DNA from: Notamacropus eugenii
Taxonomy: Eukaryota; Chordata; Mammalia; Diprotodontia; Macropodidae
Assembly: GCF_028372415.1 (NCBI RefSeq)
Contig: NC_092875.1
Coordinates: 229,685,136-229,749,135, forward strand
DNA: 64,000 nt
Direction: 5' to 3'
The stretch's first letter is position 1, and every line of letters begins with the position of its first letter. Below, piece after piece: positions 59,230-64,000 of the stretch. The translations under genes and the position numbers were made by a program. The notes below the pieces were generated by a model that ran no database searches, was not told where the DNA came from, and saw nothing but the letters and a program-made list of their open reading frames with translations.

Positions 59230-60200
59230 TTTTTCACAATTTTTTTCTCTTGATAGTTTGGATGTGACTAGGTGATTAGAGCTTCTATGTTCTTGGGATC
59301 AGTCTTTACTCCCTGCTGAGAGTCTATATGGTCCACTTTCTGGACAGAAGCTCTGTCCCTTGCCAAAAGGCAGTTTTAAATGAATGACTTCTAACCAATC
59401 TATTATCTTCAGTAGTTTTGTCTTCTGTTATATTTTCAAATACAATGAGATCATCAAGTTATATCAACATTTCTGAGAAATTCCTGTCATTACTTACTTT
59501 TTTACTGTGGAAAATTGCTGCTGAAAACTTGGTAAGGCCCCCAGAAATTTCTTAAGGTATATTCTTGAAGTAGTAATCCCACTAGACATTCTAGGACATC
59601 TTAAACTCTTGGCATAGTGTAATGATCTGTCTTCTCTTATTCAAAGTCTGATGGTTTACACCCCCAAAACTTAGGTTCATACACCCAAATCTTCTTCCAT
59701 GCCAGTACTGTGGGTGAGGAATAAAAACTACTTTCTTATATGATTTCTACATGGGAGGTATGGATCATTAGTGTTGTTCATTTCTGAGTTCAGTGCCTGC
59801 AATATTCTTATAGGCTGAGTTAGTCCTAACCAATGCTCAAACTCAAGAAATGTTTGCCTAGTTTATATATAAGAGGACCATAACATCCACTATCCTGCTC
59901 ATACTCAAAACTTCCCTAGGGAACTCCAGAATAATTTTAACATAACCTAGATTTTTAACCTCCTGATGATGTTAACCTCCTAAGGAATTTGGGTACTTTC
60001 AATGCAACCTGACTGTTCAGCATCTATAAACATTTGAGTCCTATGATGCCATCATCCACTTAGCGTAGAGCCCCTGAAGTTCTTGAATTTCCTATTTTAT
60101 CTGCAACAGTGAGTAGCTGTGCTTACATCACATCAATGGTGTGTCCTAGCCAGGATCCAAAGGTTCAAGTCACCTGATGACTATGAGTACTATACCTGAA
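59230..60200 (-). mobile_element. Fossil Ty3/gypsy-like LTR retrotransposon, pol (RT) remnant
   Basis: On the minus strand, short separate stretches resemble the reverse-transcriptase region of Ty3/gypsy-type Pol, in the expected order from high to low coordinates. One is like the 'LDDLIVF' box near 59,440; another, HIDSQQGVKTDPKNIEAL, near 59,270-59,330, is typical just after the catalytic core. The copy is broken many times and has no recognisable LTRs here. The forward L1 at 58.5-59.2 kb abuts its downstream side. Likely very old (a mammal-wide gypsy fossil is possible). Family name within gypsy not determined. Confidence 0.6.
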
Positions 60201-60229
60201 AAAAAAAGTTTCTATGTTCCAATTTAGAA

Positions 60230-60850
60230 AACTTTGATTAAGTGATTACTATGCACTAGGCACTGCTAGTACAAAAAACAAAATGAAAAACAGTCCATGC
60301 TCTCAAGGTGCTTGCATTTCTACTGGGGGTAGTTTCATCATGGAAACAGATAGACATGATCATTGGAGGAGAAAGAAGACAGCTTTAATAATAATGTGTA
60401 TCAGGAAAGGCTTCCTGTAGAATGTCCTGTATATATTGAGCCTTGACGAAAAACTAGAGAGCCTTCTAGGTGGAGGGGAAGAGGGAGTACAAAATGTCAT
60501 GGAGGACAACCTGTGCAAAGGTGGAGAGGCAGCAGATGGAATGTGTATGTGGGGAACTGTAAGAGATCCATTTGGCGAAGACAAAAAGTACATGATGAGG
60601 AGCAATGAACAGGCAGCCTAAAAAGACTAATGTTGCTAGATGTTAAAAGGCTTTAAATGTCAATCTAGGAATTTTATTTTACCATAAAATCAATGGGGAG
60701 TAACTGAAATTCTTTGAGCAGGAGAGTGATATGGTATGGTCTGCATTTTAGGAATATCAATTTGGCATTTATTGGAAGGACAGATTGGATAGAGGAAAGA
60801 CTACTGAAGCAGGGAGACTAATTAAAAAACTAATAGAGCAGACGAGAATT
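60230..60850 (-). mobile_element. L2 LINE, reverse
   Basis: Contains actatgcactaggcactgct, agtccatgctctcaaggtgc, ggaaaggcttcctgtagaat, tggacagattgg-like RT edge near 60,780, tgaagcagggagactaatta. Confidence 0.75.
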
Positions 60851-60954
60851 GATAAGGATTTGAATTCAATCTCTCCTTTTCTACTGGCTGTATCTCCACT
60901 GCCTACAAATATTCCCATGTCTCTTGCATCTTCAAAACTCTCCCTGCACTTTTT

Positions 60955-61700
60955 AGTCAAATGAGTAGAATGGGGGAACACAATAACAGCAAAATTATAT
61001 AATGATCAACTGTGAATGATTTAACTATTCTCAGCAATACAGTGGTCCAAGACAATTCTGAAGAACTTAATGATGAAAATACTATTCACCTCTGGGAAAT
61101 GATTATTAATAACTAATATCTTGGGGAGAATCAGAGGTTCTCTGCTTTTTTCTAAATTCCTAATTTTTAAAAGTTCCCTTTTCTTGAAGGACATCACTGA
61201 TAATGAGACTGCATAGACTCTCCTAGATCTTCGTCAGACCCCACCCAACATTGCAAGGATTTTAATCTAGGGTGGTGAAGCCCAAAGTGTTCTGCTCAAA
61301 CTTGGGTGGAGAGAGATCCTTTTGTCTAGATATCCCAAGGCTGGGAGTGGTCTGTTATAGCTGGGGGTAGTCTGAGTAGAGATAATTTTCTCTATCCAAA
61401 GGTGACATCAGTCCTTTATTGGAAGGGTATGGAAACTGTAAGCCCAGTCACCATGACTGTCTTTCATGTAAGAGAGACGGCCAAATTACCATCTTTTTAA
61501 TAGTAACCTACTACCCTTATTAATAAAATGATTAAATTATCCAGAAACTGTGTCTCTTGAATCTTTTAAAATGTCATACCTCCAGAGAAAGAACTAATAG
61601 AATCTGACTGAAAATTGGAGCACATTAAAAAAAAAAAAAAACTTGAGGGGCATGTTTCATTTTGAGTCTGTGTTTTCTTTTGCAACATGGCTAATATAGA
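60955..61700 (+). mobile_element. L1 3' UTR, forward, split by a solo LTR
   Basis: Left part 60,955-61,092 (aatgatcaactgtgaatgat, agcaatacagtggtccaaga). Right part 61,583-61,700 (cagagaaagaactaatagaa, gcaacatggctaatatagaa). The two join in register. Confidence 0.8.
61093..61576. mobile_element. Solo LTR (fossil), 484 bp
   Basis: Starts TG and ends CA, and is flanked by cacctc (61087-61092) and tacctc (61577-61582), a 6-base target duplication with one change. It carries an AATAAA at 61522-61527. It sits in an L1 whose sequence continues across it. No internal retroviral region remains. Family undetermined; younger than its host L1. Confidence 0.65.
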
Positions 61701-62029
61701 AATGTTAAAAGCACCATCAACCAAACACCCTCATTTACTCTTTCCATACTTACTAGATATTGCCCTCTATCTCTTCTCTCTTTGGTGGCTAAATTCCTTA
61801 ACTGGGCTGTCTATAATCAATGCTTCTGCTTCCCTTTCCTCTCACTCTCCTAACTCTCTTTAATCTGACTACTTACCTAATTATTCTGCTGCAAGTACTC
61901 TCTCCAGAGTTACCAGTGATCTCTTAATTGCCAAACTGAATGGTCTTTTTTTTCAGTTTTCATTCTTTTTGACCTGTCTACAGCATTTGGCACTGTCAAC
62001 CATCCTCTTCTCCTTGACAGAGCCGGGGT

Positions 62030-62140
62030 CAATAAGCATTTATTAAGAACTTCCTATGATCCAGATACTGTGGTAAGAGCTAAAGAGACAAAGAAAGGCA
62101 TAAAACAGTCCCTAACCTCAAGGAACTCTCAATCTAATGA
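62030..62140 (-). mobile_element. L2 LINE 3' tail, reverse
   Basis: Reads caataagcatttattaagaa, actgtggtaagagctaaaga, acagtccctaacctcaagga, actctcaatctaatgagaga. It lies within the gap of the forward L2. Confidence 0.75.
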
Positions 62141-62256
62141 GAGAAACAATGCACAAAAAAGCTGAAAAAAAAAGGGGAGGATATGGAGACAGAGGAAGGA
62201 GGGAACATGATGAAGTTATACAACCAGAGTGGCAAATTATCTGAGGTGTGTTTCTC

Positions 62257-62519
62257 AGTTAATTTCATCTTGCAGAATAATAAATTTCTGGAGATTAAGT
62301 CCAGGAAAGAAACCAGTTGGGAGATGATAAGAATTCCCTAGGTGCCATCTTTAAATAGTGGAGGGTCTGGGAGAAGCTGCTCAGCGACAATTCTCCACCC
62401 TCTCCAGTCAGGGGGAAAGAGGAACCCCAGGAGTAGGGGTGATGAGTAGATAGGATTTTTCCAAGTTGATTTCATCCTGCAGAAAGATGAATTTCTGGAG
62501 ATCACTAAGTCTAGGAAAG
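62257..62519 (+). repeat. Direct repeat of about 55 bases
   Basis: 62257-62309 and 62464-62519 share tttcatcytgcag and aatttctggagat, about 80% alike, 207 bases apart. Source element unknown. Confidence 0.8.
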
Positions 62520-62788
62520 TAGTCAAGTAGAATACAACAATAATCTTTTGGTTTTTTCCCCTAGGTTTTCATGATACTGCTCTGTCCTGGTTCTCCTACC
62601 TGTCTGACCACTCCTTGTCAGTTTCCTTTGCAGGATCTTCATCCAGGTCACACGGTTCTCTTCTAAGGGTGTGTCCATTCCACCTCCCATACCCACTCCA
62701 CTACTCAGTGAGAGGGACTCTGTCCTGGGCTCTCTTCTTTTCTCCTTTACTATTTCACTAGGTGATTTCAAGCTCCTATGAATATAAT

Positions 62789-63030
62789 TAGGGCAGCTAC
62801 ATGGCAAAGTAGGCTGGGCCTGGTGTCAGGAAGACTCATCTTGATGAGTTTTAATCCAGCCTTAGACATTTGCTTGCAGTGTGACTCTTGGCAAGTCACT
62901 TAACCTTGTTTGCCTCAGTTTCTTCATCTGTAAAATGAACTGGGGAAAGAAATGGTGACTATTCCAGTATCTTTGCCAAGAAAACCCCAAATGGGATCCT
63001 GAAAAGTCAGATATAACTGAATAACAGTGG
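62789..63030 (+). mobile_element. Marsupial SINE inserted in L2 RT
   Basis: Head gggcagctacatggcaaagt, middle ggcaagtcacttaaccttgt, tail gccaagaaaaccccaaatgg. Flanked by atataat at 62782-62788 and 63031-63037. Confidence 0.88.
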
Positions 63031-63579
63031 ATATAATCATCATTCCTACGCTGATGATTCTTAGATCTACTTTTCCTAATTTCCAGACTCCAACTGCTTA
63101 TTAGCATAGCATCTCAAACTGAATGTATAATAGATGCATTCTACTCAAATCTTTCCCCCAGCATCCTCTCTTTTTCTGAACTTCTCTGTTATTGTTGAGA
63201 GCACCACCATACATACAGACTTGAGGAAATGACTATTCATTTTCTCTCTTACTCTTATATCCATCTGTTGTTTTACCTTCATAGCCTCTCTTATATACAG
63301 TCCTTTGTCTCCTCTACTAACGTGCTCACTATTCACCCTACTGTGGCAAATCTCTCCCCATTATAATTCATCCTGCACTCAACTATCAAATTAATCTTCC
63401 TAAACCTCAAATTTGACCATATCACCCCCCAATTCAATAAACTCAACTGTCTTTCTGTCACTTCCAAGATCAAAAATATAAAATTCTCTTTTGGTATTCA
63501 AAGTCCTTCATAACCTAGTCCCCTCCTATCTTTCCAGTCTTCTTACACCTTATTCCTTGACATATATTCTCTATCCAGT

Positions 63580-63892
63580 TGATGGGGAGCTTGAACCCCA
63601 GCCCTAGGACCATATCTCTCCCCAGCCCAAAGATCCTATCTTTGGTAATAATTCATGAGTGGGTCCCAGTGAGGTCAACTATCTCTCCCTGTTACTTGGC
63701 ACATCGTTCACTGAACTTCTTCTATATAAGCTTTAGCATCACCTTCGTTAAGTTGAGAGTTTCCCAAGGAGCTCTACCCTTTTTATTAGCATTACAATAA
63801 ACTTTTGCCACTTGACTAGAACACTGCTTTAATCTTAGAATTCTTTCCAGACAACTCTGCACTGTACCTCAATATTCTGGGGTCCCTTATCA
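63580..63892 (+). mobile_element. Probable solo LTR (fossil), about 313 bp
   Basis: Starts tgatggggagcttgaacc and ends near cccttatca. Contains a TATA-like tatataag near 63,723 and an AATAAA near 63,797, then a U5-like end (ctcaatattctggggtccc). It interrupts forward L2 between ctctatccagt and gacactggcc. The target duplication is not clean, so exact ends are uncertain. Looks like a class I-type ERV LTR. Confidence 0.6.
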
Positions 63893-64000
63893 CAAAGACA
63901 CTGGCCTCCTGGCCATTCCACAAACAAGACATGCATCTCTTCAGCTCCAGGCATTTTCTCTGGCTGTCTTACAGAGCTGAAATGCTCTCTTTCTTTATCT

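Larger units (their letters stand above)
61705..64000 (+). mobile_element. L2 LINE, forward, interrupted several times, runs off window
   Basis: Pieces in order: 61,705-62,030 (acctgtctacagcatttggc, the LSTAFD-TV block), 62,560-62,788 (gctctgtcctggttctccta, the ALSWFSYLS block), 63,031-63,579 (acgctgatgattcttagatc, the YADDS block; ataacctagtcccctccta), 63,893-64,000 (gacactggcctcctggccat). Insertions separate them. Long gaps relative to consensus show deletions. Confidence 0.82.

Noticed and set aside
46846-64000. SPIRE1 exons expected downstream of CEP76
   Set aside because: Human synteny suggests the gene lies this way, but no exon-like sequence matching it was seen.

Overview
The window is nuclear DNA of a mammal, almost certainly a marsupial. 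The evidence is spliced genes with GT-AG introns, and many copies of a tRNA-headed SINE (head like gggcagctaggtggcac, tail like gaaatggcaaaccact) of the kind that is abundant in marsupials. There are also L1 3' ends of the marsupial type, and old MIR, L2 and CR1/L3 debris. I cannot say which marsupial. No prokaryotic or viral gene organisation is present.

Two host genes stand head to head around a CpG-rich promoter near 27 kb. PSMG2 (proteasome assembly chaperone 2) runs on the minus strand in 7 coding exons (11,158-26,996; 265 codons). CEP76 (centrosomal protein of 76 kDa) runs on the plus strand in 12 coding exons (27,609-46,451; 659 codons). I placed every exon by reading the splice sites and the protein. 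Both reading frames close exactly, and both lengths match the human proteins as I remember them (264 and 659 residues). Their start codons are 612 bases apart, with a run of GC boxes between them. In human (18p11.21, from memory) the pair has the same arrangement.

Layout: 1-560 is a cyclophilin A (PPIA) retrocopy cut by the window edge. 560-10,780 is intergenic and holds L1, L2, MIR, SINE and RTE-like fragments. 10,800-27,000 is PSMG2, whose first intron carries a 1.6 kb CR1/L3 LINE and one L2 nested in another. 27,000-27,980 is the shared CpG island. 27,609-46,830 is CEP76. 46,830-64,000 is gene-free and holds nested L1, L2, hAT-like, SINE and solo-LTR insertions, plus a fossil Ty3/gypsy-like pol remnant at about 59.2-60.2 kb. 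I looked for exons of the neighbours known in human (PTPN2, SPIRE1) and found none.

The two genes work in different processes, proteasome alpha-ring assembly and control of centriole duplication. What links them here is the promoter. I see no evidence of a new biological system. The most informative signals are transposon stratigraphy (clean target-site duplications, a 206-base 98.5% identical internal duplication, and a small unnamed repeat that interrupts an L1), the open PPIA retrocopy, and the in-frame upstream ATGs in the shared promoter.
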